From positions 35,420-99,419 of the forward strand of contig NZ_BKZP01000010.1 in assembly GCF_008974185.1 (NCBI RefSeq): 64,000 bases of DNA, in the 5' to 3' direction. The notes beneath the pieces are model-generated. The model was not told the origin of the DNA. It saw only the letters and a list, made by a program, of their open reading frames with translations, and searched no databases. Numbering within the stretch: position 1 is the stretch's first letter; every line of letters begins with the position of its first letter. Positions 46,966 to 57,300 of this stretch are shown piece by piece. A program made the translations under genes and the position numbers. The stretch comes from Weizmannia acidilactici (GTDB taxonomy: Bacteria > Bacillota > Bacilli > Bacillales > Bacillaceae_C).

Positions 46966-48525
46966 TTAGCGTCCGGACTGCCCGGCGATTTTCTGCAGCC
47001 CCATTTCCTGTTTCAGACGGATGCGCTGGATTTTTCCGGTTGGGCCGACTGGCAGTTCTTCTGCAAATTTGATTTTTGACGGGCATTTATAGCTCGATAA
47101 AGACCGGCGGCAATGCTCCATCACCGCTTCTTCCAACGCTTTTAATGAAGCCGGGTCGTCGTTTTCCGGCACAATGCAGGCGGCTACCTGCTCGCCGTAT
47201 TTCGGGTCAGGCACACCGATGACCGCCACCTGGTGCACGCCAGGCAGCCCACGGATCACCTCTTCAACCTCATACGGGCTGATCTTTTCACCACCGCGGT
47301 TAATCAGCTCTTTTTTTCGCCCTACGATGAAGACGTATCCTTCTTCATTCACATAACCGACATCGCCGGTATGGAACCAGCCGTCCCGGAAATCGTCCTG
47401 GTTTTCGGCCTTCACATATTCCGTAATGATATTTTTGCCGCGGATCACAATTTCTCCGACCGTTTTCGGCGGAAGATGCTGCCCGGATTCATCGGAAATG
47501 GCGAGTTCCACCCCAACCGGGATGCCTACCGAACCAAGTACCCGTTTTTCCGGCGGAAGCGGATTTACACAAATTTGACTGGCCGCTTCCGTCATCCCGT
47601 ACGACTCAATGATTGGAATGCCGAATTCCTGCTCAAAACGCCGCGCATGCAAAATCGGCAGCTGCGCGGATGCTGAGCGCACAAACCGCAGATGATCCGG
47701 AATTTCTTTGGGTTTTTCGATATTTAAAATAATGGAAATCACCGCAGGCACGGCTGATATCCATGTAATTTTTTCTTCACAAACCGTTTTCCAAAACTTC
47801 GAGGCGCTGAATTTCGACTCTAACACGATTTTTCCGCCCGAAAGCAGCGTCGACAGGACAGCTACCACTTCCGCATTAATATGGAAAAGCGGCAGGAAGC
47901 AATACGTAATATCATCCGAAGTCAGCCGGTGGGAGGCAATAATGTTTTGGGCCGCCGCAAACACTTGGTCATGGGTAAGCCCGACCGCTTTCGGGCTGCC
48001 GGTTGTTCCTGATGTATAGAGCAGAATGGCAATTTGATCTCCAGCGGGTTCCCTGCTCTTCCGAACGATTGCAGCACCCTGGTTTTTTCTCTCCTCCCAT
48101 GTGCCTTCGCTTCTTACAAACCAATGAAAATTCTGCATTTTTTCATCCGCTACAAAAAGATTTTTAAGAGAACTTTCGCCGTTTAAAAGTTCATCCGCAT
48201 GAACACCGCGCGCAATACCGTAAACCGGCCGGCAGCGGTTGACAAACGCCCGCAGCTCATACGCCGGCATTTCCGGATTTACCGGGCAGACTGTTGCCCC
48301 GTAGCCGATCACCGCCATATAGGCGGCCGCAAAAGTATAGGAATTCGGAAGGCTGAGCAAGATCCGGTCGCCGGGCTGTACGCCCGCCGCTGCGAGATCG
48401 CTTTGTATTTTTGCAATATCCCCCTGTAATTCATGTGTCGAATACCAGCGCCCGGCATCTTTGATCAATGGTTTATCCGGGCCAGTTAACAAATCGTCCA
48501 GTCTTTCTATTAAATAAGACATCAT
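46966..48525 (-). CDS. AMP-dependent acyl-CoA synthetase
   Basis: An adenylate-forming ligase of about 519 residues. Motifs in order: ILLYTSGTTGSPKAVGLTH (ATP loop, about residue 165), IIESYGMTEAA near residue 300, GWFHTGDVGYVNEEGYVF near residue 395, GRKKELINRGGEKISPYEVE near residue 415 and the catalytic lysine in GPTGKIQRIRLKQE near the end. It activates a carboxylic acid as acyl-AMP and then acyl-CoA. The substrate (fatty, oxalic or aromatic acid) cannot be told. The start at 48525 follows TAGGAG. It lies 18 bases downstream of an acyltransferase gene, so the two probably share an operon. Confidence 0.85.
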   Translation of the reverse strand: MMSYLIERLDDLLTGPDKPLIKDAGRWYSTHELQGDIAKIQSDLAAAGVQPGDRILLSLPNSYTFAAAYMAVIGYGATVCPVNPEMPAYELRAFVNRCRPVYGIARGVHADELLNGESSLKNLFVADEKMQNFHWFVRSEGTWEERKNQGAAIVRKSREPAGDQIAILLYTSGTTGSPKAVGLTHDQVFAAAQNIIASHRLTSDDITYCFLPLFHINAEVVAVLSTLLSGGKIVLESKFSASKFWKTVCEEKITWISAVPAVISIILNIEKPKEIPDHLRFVRSASAQLPILHARRFEQEFGIPIIESYGMTEAASQICVNPLPPEKRVLGSVGIPVGVELAISDESGQHLPPKTVGEIVIRGKNIITEYVKAENQDDFRDGWFHTGDVGYVNEEGYVFIVGRKKELINRGGEKISPYEVEEVIRGLPGVHQVAVIGVPDPKYGEQVAACIVPENDDPASLKALEEAVMEHCRRSLSSYKCPSKIKFAEELPVGPTGKIQRIRLKQEMGLQKIAGQSGR

Positions 48526-48542
48526 ACCAGCTCCTAAAATCA

Positions 48543-49721
48543 TTAAATTTGTTGCTTGTCCGGCACCTGTACCGTTTTGGCGCGGACCGGAAATTTCGAT
48601 TTCCTGCCGATGCAGTAGGACAAAATCGGAGTTTTATAGAAAATGTACGCAATCAGCATGGAAGAAAAATAAACAAATAAAATGCCAAACGGCAGGGACC
48701 CGTAAAACAGCCATTTGTTTCCAGCCAAATGAGGCATCATGTATTTGCCCATCACATATAAAGAAAACGGCTGCACCAAATACATGCCGAACGAGGTTTG
48801 AGAAGCTGTCATCACAAAGCAGCTGAATAGCTTCCACTTCCTCTCTGTGCGCCGTTTTGCCCACAACCTCCCAAGATACAGTACGAGCGCCACCACAAGG
48901 AGGGCCCATGGGAGATAGACCGGCTGGTGCACAGACTGGGCTTTATGGTCGCTTTCATGCAAAATAAAGCGGTTCAGGTAGTAATGGATCCACATCATGA
49001 CCAAACTGGCACAGAATATGCTTGTTAAAAAACGAGCATGTTCTTCAATAAATTTGACAATTTTATCGTAATGGCAGGCAGCAATTCCCCCGGCAATAAA
49101 ATAGCATTGGTACGTCAGCACAAATACGCCATAATTCGCGAAAAGATAAGGCCAATGGGAAGTGTCCAGATGAGGTATTCCAAACTTGAAAAACGCTGTC
49201 ATTGCAAGCTGGAGATACGCGCTCCAGAGAAAAATCTGCATGTGGTATTTTTCGAATTTGCGCAAACCGTGCAGCATCAGCGGAAAGATCATGTACAGCT
49301 GCAGCGTCACCAACACATAATAAATGTAAAACTGATCTCCGTGGATCAGGGAAACCATTAAAGTTTTTACAAAGTTGAAAAAAGACCCGTGCAGATTTAT
49401 CGAAGAAGCGGCACTTCTAAAAAGAATATAGGCAATATTCCAAAATACATAAGGAATCATCGTGAAAAACAGGCGTTTTTTCCAAAAAGCCACAGTTTGG
49501 AAATCGCGCCGGTAATACGTTATAAACAGCACCAGCCCGGTAATAAACATAAATGCCATTCGCATGACATGCATGGAAGAATGCACGGCGGACATCGCAA
49601 GAAATTCCACTGTCCAGTCTTCCAACCGGCTGTCGTAAATGGACATCGTGTGGACAGACAGTACACAGAGCATAATGAAGCCGCGCATAAAGTCGATCTC
49701 ATATAAATGGATTTTTTTCAA
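48543..49721 (-). CDS. Acyltransferase-3 family membrane protein
   Basis: A 392-residue integral membrane acyltransferase with about ten membrane segments. It begins MKKIHLYEIDFMRGFIMLCV followed by LSVHTMSIYD, the family motif (E/D-x-x-R-G and a catalytic histidine near residue 24). GTSFGMYLVQPFSLYV-like sequence (here ASQTSFGMYLVQPFSLYVMG) near residue 310 is also typical. The family O-acetylates sugars or peptidoglycan; members such as WecH, OatA and IcaC share this fold. The substrate is unknown. The adjacent acyl-CoA ligase may supply its donor. Confidence 0.8.
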   Translation of the reverse strand: MKKIHLYEIDFMRGFIMLCVLSVHTMSIYDSRLEDWTVEFLAMSAVHSSMHVMRMAFMFITGLVLFITYYRRDFQTVAFWKKRLFFTMIPYVFWNIAYILFRSAASSINLHGSFFNFVKTLMVSLIHGDQFYIYYVLVTLQLYMIFPLMLHGLRKFEKYHMQIFLWSAYLQLAMTAFFKFGIPHLDTSHWPYLFANYGVFVLTYQCYFIAGGIAACHYDKIVKFIEEHARFLTSIFCASLVMMWIHYYLNRFILHESDHKAQSVHQPVYLPWALLVVALVLYLGRLWAKRRTERKWKLFSCFVMTASQTSFGMYLVQPFSLYVMGKYMMPHLAGNKWLFYGSLPFGILFVYFSSMLIAYIFYKTPILSYCIGRKSKFPVRAKTVQVPDKQQI

Positions 49722-49995
49722 AGAAAAACATTCCCCCTTTTCTTTTATTGCCGGCTGACTTTTCTTCTACTTTAGCAACGTTTTCTTAATTTATTATTAA
49801 TGAACCAATTGATTCTTTAAATCTTTATTGAGAAAGTTCAAATAGGAGGTTTTCAAATCCGAACAATATATGTTATTGACTTTTTAATATTCGTATTTTA
49901 TGCTTTTGTTATCTATAAAAAACTGTAAGCATAAGGTTTCAACTTCAAAATAGCGGGAATATAATTATGTAACTGTTTTTTAATTTTATAAAGTA
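49722..49995. other. Intergenic region between acyltransferase and ppc
   Basis: About 360 AT-rich bases separate the divergent genes (to 50080). Apart from the ppc promoter at its right side no RNA element or small gene is evident. Confidence 0.5.
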
Positions 49996-50024
49996 TTAGA
50001 CTTTTTAAAGTTTACAAGTATAAT
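49996..50024 (+). promoter_or_regulatory. Promoter of ppc
   Basis: TTAGAC (49996-50001), a 17-bp spacer and consensus TATAAT (50019-50024), about 55 bases before the ppc start. Confidence 0.65.
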
Positions 50025-50080
50025 AGTAATAACCTTTTCTTTGTGCATTTTTCTTACCAACCAGAAAGGAGCGATCATCT

Positions 50081-52840
50081 TTGCATCAAATTGACGAAAA
50101 GAAAACAAGCCGGCTGGCATTGCAGGAGGACATGGATTTTCTCGCCGGCTTGTTGGACAAAGTCATTTTATTTGAAGGCGGCGAAGACCTGCTCAACATT
50201 ATTACCAACATTCGCTCCCTTGCGCAAAAAGCGAGGGAAACAGGAGACCAGTCCATTTACCTTCAATTAAAAAATGAAATTACTACCCTTAAACCGCCGC
50301 AACGGCAGGAAGTGATCCGCGCTTTCTCCACCTATCTGCAATTATTCAACATCGCCGAACAAAATTTCAGAATTAAGCGCCGGAGGGAATACCAGTCGGA
50401 AGATACGTACCAGGTTCAGCCGGGTTCTCTGGAAGACGGCATCGAAACGCTGCAGAAAGAACATGTGCCTGCCGATATGGTCGCAGAGATGTTGGATACT
50501 TTATCGCTTGAACTGATTATTACGGCACATCCGACGGAAGCAGCAAGGCGGACGATTCTGAAAATCCATAAACGCATTGCGGACCTTTTAAAGGCGCTTG
50601 AATTTGCAAGCACGCGTTATGAGAAAAAAGTTATTGAAGAAACGATTTTTAATGAAATCACCATTCTTTGGCAGAGTGCCGAAATCCGAGAAAAGAAACC
50701 GACTGTTTCGAATGAAGTGGAAAACGGCCTCTATTATTTTGACAACGTCCTGTTTGACGTCCTGCCGCGAATCCATGAAGATTTGGAAGATTACCTGTAT
50801 GAAACGTATGGGCAGCGTTTCAAAGTCCCTCCCTATCTCCATTTCGGGTCATGGATCGGCGGCGACCGCGACGGCAACCCGAACGTCACCGCAGATGTCA
50901 CTTGGAAAACGCTCGAGATGCAGCGCGAACTTGTCTTGAACAAGTATAAAAAATCGCTCCGCATGCTCAGGGAGCTGCTCAGCCATTCGTCCAAAAAAGT
51001 CAACGCCAGCCCTGCCCTGCTCGCATCTGTGGAGAACGAAGAAAAAGGGATGCGGGTTAGTGATACCTGGCCGACAAAAGATGAAATTTACCGCAGAAAA
51101 CTGACGATCATGCTGCATAAACTTGAATGCATAGAACATCACAAAGGCGGATACCAAACCGCAGAGGAACTTCTGGCCGATCTGTACATGATCCGGAACA
51201 GCATCAGCCAGCACCATCCTGACGGCCATCCGATTAAATTGCTCCGTAAAGTCATCCGGCAGGTCGAGCTGTTCGGCTTCCACCTCGCTTCGCTTGATAT
51301 CCGCAACCACAGCGGTGAGCATGAAGCGGCGCTTGCCGAGGTACTTTATAATGTTAACATTGCCGCAGACTACAAAAATCTGCCAGAAGAGGAAAAAGTA
51401 CAGGTGCTTTTGAAAGCATTAAACGATCCGCGGCCGATGATTTCCATTTATGACACGTTTACACCGGAAACACAGGAAGTCATCAATACATTCCGGATGA
51501 TCAAACGCGCCCACCAAACGTTCGGCGAGCGCTCCATACAAGTTTATTTGATCAGCATGGCGCACTCGGTCAGCGATGTGCTCGAAGTGCTTGTGCTGGC
51601 AAAAGAAGCCGGCCTGTACCGCGTGTACCCGAACGGGGAAATTTTAAGCGAAATCCATATCGCCCCGCTTCTTGAAACGATTGAAGACTTGCGGAACGGC
51701 CCGAAAATGCTCGAGACTTTGTTCCGGCTCCCGGTTTACCGGAACCATTTAAAGGTGCGCAACAACCTGCAGGAAGTCATGCTCGGCTATTCCGACGGCA
51801 GCAAAGACGGCGGTACGCTCACCGCGAACTGGCAGCTGTATAAGGCCCAGAAAGAAATCCACGAAATGGGCGCCAAATACGGCATCAAGCTGAAATTTTT
51901 CCACGGGCGCGGCGGTTCTCTCGGGCGCGGCGGCGGCCCGCTGTATTCGAGCCTCTTGTCGCAGCCTCCGGTCACGCTCGGCGACGGCGTCAAAATCACC
52001 GAACAGGGTGAAGTGCTGTCATCGCGGTATTTGCTGCGTGACATTGCCTACCGCAGCCTTGAGCAGGCAACATCCACGATGATGGTCGCGATTGCAAAAC
52101 AAAAACTGAACGAGAAAAAAGGAAAAGCGCCGAACGAGGAAGCTGTCCGGGCTATGGATAAAATTTCGGAATACGCCCTTGAAAAATACCAGGCACTCGT
52201 TTTCAACGACCCGGATTTCCTGGCATATTTCAAAGAAGCAACGCCTTTGAACGAACTCGGCAAACTGAATATCGGCTCACGGCCGATGAGCCGGAAAGGG
52301 AGCGCACGCTTTGAAGACTTGCGCGCGATTCCGTGGGTGTTCGCATGGACGCAAAGCCGCCAGCTCCTCCCTGCGTGGTACGCGGCCGGCACGGGTTTGA
52401 GCAAATATGTGGAAGAAACCGGCAATTTGCGCCTGCTCCAGCAAATGTACGAATCATGGCCGTTTTTTAAAGCAACGATCAATAACCTGCAGATGGCCCT
52501 GATTAAAGCCGAGCTCTTGACAGCTGAAGAATACACGAGGCTCGTGAAAGACCCGGCCGTCGCAAACCGCATATTCGGCCTGATTAAAGAAGAATACGAA
52601 CTGACGAAGGAAATGGTGTTAAAAGTCGCAGGCCAGAAAGAGCTGCTCGATTACACGCCGAACATCAAAGAATCTGTCCGCCTGCGCAATCCATACGTTG
52701 ACCCTTTGAACTTGTTCCAGGTCTATCTCATCTCGCACTTGCGCGAACGCGAAAACAACGACGAGAAAGCGGAAGACTTGCTGACGGAAGTCCTGCTTAC
52801 GATCAACGGCATCGCCGCAGGGTTGAGGAATACGGGGTGA
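50081..52840 (+). CDS. ppc: Phosphoenolpyruvate carboxylase
   Basis: Carboxylates phosphoenolpyruvate to oxaloacetate, refilling the TCA cycle during growth on sugars. The 919-residue length is normal. Catalytic motifs: ITAHPTEAARRTILK near residue 149 (active histidine), GSWIGGDRDGNPNVT near residue 257, FFHGRGGSLGRGGGP near residue 606 (lysine/arginine/histidine region with the mobile glycine loop) and GSRPMSRKG near residue 728. The C-terminus ends in the usual RNTG. The start is TTG behind AAAGGAG. Monocistronic, with a clear promoter and terminator. Confidence 0.97.
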   Translation: MHQIDEKKTSRLALQEDMDFLAGLLDKVILFEGGEDLLNIITNIRSLAQKARETGDQSIYLQLKNEITTLKPPQRQEVIRAFSTYLQLFNIAEQNFRIKRRREYQSEDTYQVQPGSLEDGIETLQKEHVPADMVAEMLDTLSLELIITAHPTEAARRTILKIHKRIADLLKALEFASTRYEKKVIEETIFNEITILWQSAEIREKKPTVSNEVENGLYYFDNVLFDVLPRIHEDLEDYLYETYGQRFKVPPYLHFGSWIGGDRDGNPNVTADVTWKTLEMQRELVLNKYKKSLRMLRELLSHSSKKVNASPALLASVENEEKGMRVSDTWPTKDEIYRRKLTIMLHKLECIEHHKGGYQTAEELLADLYMIRNSISQHHPDGHPIKLLRKVIRQVELFGFHLASLDIRNHSGEHEAALAEVLYNVNIAADYKNLPEEEKVQVLLKALNDPRPMISIYDTFTPETQEVINTFRMIKRAHQTFGERSIQVYLISMAHSVSDVLEVLVLAKEAGLYRVYPNGEILSEIHIAPLLETIEDLRNGPKMLETLFRLPVYRNHLKVRNNLQEVMLGYSDGSKDGGTLTANWQLYKAQKEIHEMGAKYGIKLKFFHGRGGSLGRGGGPLYSSLLSQPPVTLGDGVKITEQGEVLSSRYLLRDIAYRSLEQATSTMMVAIAKQKLNEKKGKAPNEEAVRAMDKISEYALEKYQALVFNDPDFLAYFKEATPLNELGKLNIGSRPMSRKGSARFEDLRAIPWVFAWTQSRQLLPAWYAAGTGLSKYVEETGNLRLLQQMYESWPFFKATINNLQMALIKAELLTAEEYTRLVKDPAVANRIFGLIKEEYELTKEMVLKVAGQKELLDYTPNIKESVRLRNPYVDPLNLFQVYLISHLRERENNDEKAEDLLTEVLLTINGIAAGLRNTG

Positions 52841-52885
52841 TGGAGAGTTCTCAAGTTCCTGATCCGGAGATCCGGCTTAACGCAG

Positions 52886-52929
52886 AAAAGCAGTGCGGTT
52901 TTGCCAATGGCAGGCCACACTGCTTTTTT
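52886..52929 (+). terminator. Terminator of ppc
   Basis: AAAGCAGTG (52887-52895) pairs with CACTGCTTT (52918-52926), with an internal TTGCC/GGCAG pairing, then a T run. Confidence 0.8.
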
Positions 52930-53003
52930 TAATGTTTCTGCTTGGCTGCCGCATCGGACAAAGGATTATAATTTAAAAGTGTTAAAAACTTCAGTAATTA
53001 TTG

Positions 53004-53009
53004 TATAAT
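53004..53009 (+). promoter_or_regulatory. -10 element of the small membrane gene
   Basis: Consensus TATAAT 31 bases before the start; the -35 region is poor. Confidence 0.5.
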
Positions 53010-53040
53010 AGGGACAAATAGCAGGACTGGGGGCGCGCTT

Positions 53041-53268
53041 ATGTCGACAGGCATGGTTACCGTTGTACTTATATTTTCTGTGCCCATTATCGCAGTAATT
53101 ACAAATTTTTTTAAAGACAGGCAAAAGATAAAGTTGCAAGTGTTGGAAAAAGAACTGGAACTGGAGAAACTGAAAAACGAGAACTTTTTGTTAGAAGCAG
53201 AGAAAATGAAATTAGAATTACAGAAAATGGAACTGGACAGGCCTAAGGAGGAGTGGGTCGAGAAATGA
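53041..53268 (+). CDS. Small membrane protein with coiled coil
   Basis: A 75-residue protein with one N-terminal membrane helix (about residues 5-22) followed by a charged heptad-like helix (KLQVLEKELELEKLKNEN and on to the end), predicted to be a coiled coil. It has its own -10 element and GGGGG upstream of the ATG. A weak terminator-like repeat (CCTAAGG at 53242-53248 with CCTTAGG at 53278-53284, then Ts) closes it. I do not recognise a family; similar phage-shock or signal-peptide-like small proteins occur in bacilli. Confidence 0.6.
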   Translation: MSTGMVTVVLIFSVPIIAVITNFFKDRQKIKLQVLEKELELEKLKNENFLLEAEKMKLELQKMELDRPKEEWVEK

Positions 53269-53299
53269 CCTGCTTTGCCTTAGGTTTTTTTATTGTTAC

Positions 53300-53928
53300 A
53301 GGCAAAAAACGATGGATATTGCTTCATAAATTTTCTCTGTTTATTCAAGATTGTTAAGCAAAACCGCAATCGACATAAACTACAAAATCCATACTTTTCT
53401 TTTATGGAAGCAATGATAATTTTTCTGTATGAGGGCGCTTGGAAGAACCTGGGCTGGCAACGCAACCGGCCATCAATTGGGGGAATTTACATGAAGTGGA
53501 TTCATTTCAAAAAAAGCCCCGCACTCCTACCCAAGGCTTGATGGAAAAGGCGAGGAAGATGAATGTTTCAATTGTCGCGTTTCGTTAGGTGAATCATTGA
53601 AAATCTTCTGCAATTTCAAGACTGTTTGCTTCGGGCAAAATGATTTAAAAGAAAAAATGATACAAGTCATCGAAGGTTTGGCTGCATTCGTACAAAATAC
53701 AGAGGCGTTTGTAGAGTCCTTTAAGTTTCAATATCCAGCAAGTAAGTGGATGAAAGCGCAATAGAAAGCAGCCCAGCGGACAAGTATGACAGCTGCCAAT
53801 ACCAAAATTGGGTAGAAAAAGCTAAATCAGTCGATTGGAATGCGGAAACAATCGCTGCATGGACGACAAAAGAAAAGTTGGATATTATCCAAAAACAGGG
53901 CAAGTCCTCCTGAGAAAAGAAGGATATG
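53300..53928. other. Decayed DNA between small membrane gene and chemoreceptor remnant
   Basis: About 630 bases with no intact gene. Short coding-like fragments are visible (EKARKMNVSIVAF near 53545; WVEKAKSVDWNAETIAAWTT near 53810) separated by stops, probably from one or two dead genes that I cannot name with confidence. Confidence 0.4.
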
Positions 53929-54163
53929 ATCCTGTCCGTAAATGATATTGCCGAATAAACAAATTTTGGTTTCTTTAAATTCTGCCATTGAAGTAGCCCG
54001 TGCAGGAAAGCATGATAGAGGTTACGCAATCGTCTCGCAGGAAATCAGAAAATTATCTGTCCAAACGATGGCCGATAAAGTCCAAACCATGCTTTCCGAT
54101 TCCAACCAATATAATGTCCAGGTGGAGGAATTCCCTAAAGCAAGCATCGGTTGCTGTATCCTT
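53929..54163 (+). pseudogene. Methyl-accepting chemotaxis protein remnant
   Basis: ILSVNDIAE followed by a stop, then in another frame [20 protein letters not shown] and [11 protein letters not shown]. Together these match the highly conserved signalling tip of chemoreceptors (NDIAEQTNLLALNAAIEAAR and GRGFAVVAEEVRKLA), with a frameshift and a stop. The rest of the receptor is not recognisable. The remnant lies 190 bases from the CRISPR array end. Confidence 0.65.
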
Positions 54164-54353
54164 TAGCCGACAACTGAAGCTACAAGCGAATCTTTTAAAA
54201 AGATTATAGGTTCAGTTGAAAAGAACAGCAAAACTGTGCTACATGACCAAAATCAATCGGCCGCGGTGATATGAAGGGGTATCCATTCTTTTTGTGCTAA
54301 GGAAAGATACTGATACAACTATTAGTAATTTCTTATCCCTTTTCTCTCACATT

Positions 54354-57300
54354 CATATGATCCACGAACTTAAGCAGGGAGCAACTAAGCATCCGGAAAA
54401 GATACTACTGCCGGCATATATTTCAATCCACGCCCCCAAGTAGGGAGCGACAGCAGCTTGTCGCCAGCATGGCAGCATTTTTCGACATTTCAATCCACGC
54501 CCCCAAGTAGGGAGCGACACTTCTTACCGGAAAATACAGTTCAGGCGCTTGGTATTTCAATCCACGCCCCCAAGTAGGGAGCGACACAAGTCCAAACGGG
54601 CTCTTTTGGTACGGAAACAATTTCAATCCACGCCCCCAAGTAGGGAGCGACTCCGGCACCACCTTTCCCCTTTTTCAGTTAATTTATTTCAATCCACGCC
54701 CCCAAGTAGGGAGCGACGCGTTCGCTAAATCTCTGATGACGGGCATTATCGATTTCAATCCACGCCCCCAAGTAGGGAGCGACGTTACGGTAGATACAAA
54801 GGGACGCGTAACGGCCGATTTCAATCCACGCCCCCAAGTAGGGAGCGACTATTTACGTTTTCGATATACAACCTCGCGGACCGATTTCAATCCACGCCCC
54901 CAAGTAGGGAGCGACGATTAGTACGGACGGCAGCGACGGCGGTTGTACCTATTTCAATCCACGCCCCCAAGTAGGGAGCGACCAAATGCGAAGCATCCGG
55001 CGACATTAACAAAGAAATTTCAATCCACGCCCCCAAGTAGGGAGCGACTGAGCATGGCTGTATATAATCGGACATACTCCGATTTCAATCCACGCCCCCA
55101 AGTAGGGAGCGACATGCAAACGGGCGGTGGATGGGATGAAACTAAATATTTCAATCCACGCCCCCAAGTAGGGAGCGACTTTGCTTGTCAAAAAACTAAA
55201 AGCATTAAAAGGAATTTCAATCCACGCCCCCAAGTAGGGAGCGACCGAAACAACGTTCATGATGTCCGTTATTTCCTTGTATTTCAATCCACGCCCCCAA
55301 GTAGGGAGCGACTATAACGAACACCGTCCGCATAAAATCCGAAATTAATTTCAATCCACGCCCCCAAGTAGGGAGCGACGACAAGTTCCTGGTCGATATT
55401 TGCGACATGGTAAATTTCAATCCACGCCCCCAAGTAGGGAGCGACGGTTAATGATCATAAGGAACGCTTATCAATAGTAATTTCAATCCACGCCCCCAAG
55501 TAGGGAGCGACTGGGAAATGATTGCGGAAAGTGTTATTAGTGGAATTTCAATCCACGCCCCCAAGTAGGGAGCGACAGGAATTGTCTTGTCAGATGGTAC
55601 TTTAAATCTTATTTCAATCCACGCCCCCAAGTAGGGAGCGACTGATGAGGCATTACTAAAAAGAGTATACAAGACTATTTCAATCCACGCCCCCAAGTAG
55701 GGAGCGACACAGGAAAAGGTAAGCGTGCATTTTGTCCAACATATTTCAATCCACGCCCCCAAGTAGGGAGCGACATACATCCGGGAAGAATTGGAAGCAA
55801 ATAGAAATATTTCAATCCACGCCCCCAAGTAGGGAGCGACTGGGGGGTATTTTACGCAAAAAATAGGCATGTATATTTCAATCCACGCCCCCAAGTAGGG
55901 AGCGACGGTGATCAAATAAAAGTTAAAGAGGCTAAAGGTATTTCAATCCACGCCCCCAAGTAGGGAGCGACATGCCATTACGGGATCTTTTTAATTACAT
56001 GAGAAATTTCAATCCACGCCCCCAAGTAGGGAGCGACAATTTCTTCCCTGCAAATATATCTAGCTTCTTGTTATTTCAATCCACGCCCCCAAGTAGGGAG
56101 CGACGGTTATAGCTTCTAATCATCCAACTATGACTAATATTTCAATCCACGCCCCCAAGTAGGGAGCGACTGCATCACGCGGTTATAAAATGCAACCATT
56201 TTTTATTTCAATCCACGCCCCCAAGTAGGGAGCGACTGGTAATGCGCAACAAACAGCAAATACTGCTCAAATTTCAATCCACGCCCCCAAGTAGGGAGCG
56301 ACAAAGTTTTGGGAAAAATACCCAAACGGACGTATTATTTCAATCCACGCCCCCAAGTAGGGAGCGACGATCAAGCCAATATTGTGCAGTGTTTCCTGCG
56401 CTATTTCAATCCACGCCCCCAAGTAGGGAGCGACCGAATGACTAACGAATTTTTCTATTGCTATTCGATATTTCAATCCACGCCCCCAAGTAGGGAGCGA
56501 CGATGTATAATATCGTCGGGACTGCTTACGAATCTGATTTCAATCCACGCCCCCAAGTAGGGAGCGACGTTTAATCAAAATCAAGTTAATATATAGACAC
56601 CTCATTTCAATCCACGCCCCCAAGTAGGGAGCGACCGGAAATGGGATCATGCGTTCCGGTAAAGTAGTATTTCAATCCACGCCCCCAAGTAGGGAGCGAC
56701 ACGGAAACACGCGACATGAGGGAGTTACCGGAATATATTTCAATCCACGCCCCCAAGTAGGGAGCGACGCAGGAAAAGGTGAACAAACTGCAAAACAAAA
56801 TATTTCAATCCACGCCCCCAAGTAGGGAGCGACTTGATTAACGGTGTTTGGTGTGGATTTAAAAGCAATTTCAATCCACGCCCCCAAGTAGGGAGCGACA
56901 AAGTTTTGGGAAAAATACCCAAACGGACGTATTATTTCAATCCACGCCCCCAAGTAGGGAGCGACGATATACTTTAGTTAAGTTAAATAATAAATTAAAT
57001 ATTTCAATCCACGCCCCCAAGTAGGGAGCGACGCCACATTTTTCTGGATCCGGCCGGTGCGCAAGAAATTTCAATCCACGCCCCCAAGTAGGGAGCGACA
57101 AAAATGCCAACCAAAACAAAAGTAAACCCGATTATTTCAATCCACGCCCCCAAGTAGGGAGCGACTTTAGAATGCTTTGTCATTGATGGCGATTTCATAT
57201 TTCAATCCACGCCCCCAAGTAGGGAGCGACATACATCCGGGAAGAATTGGAAGCAAATAGAAATATTTCAATCCACGCCCCCAAGTAGGGAGCGACTGGG

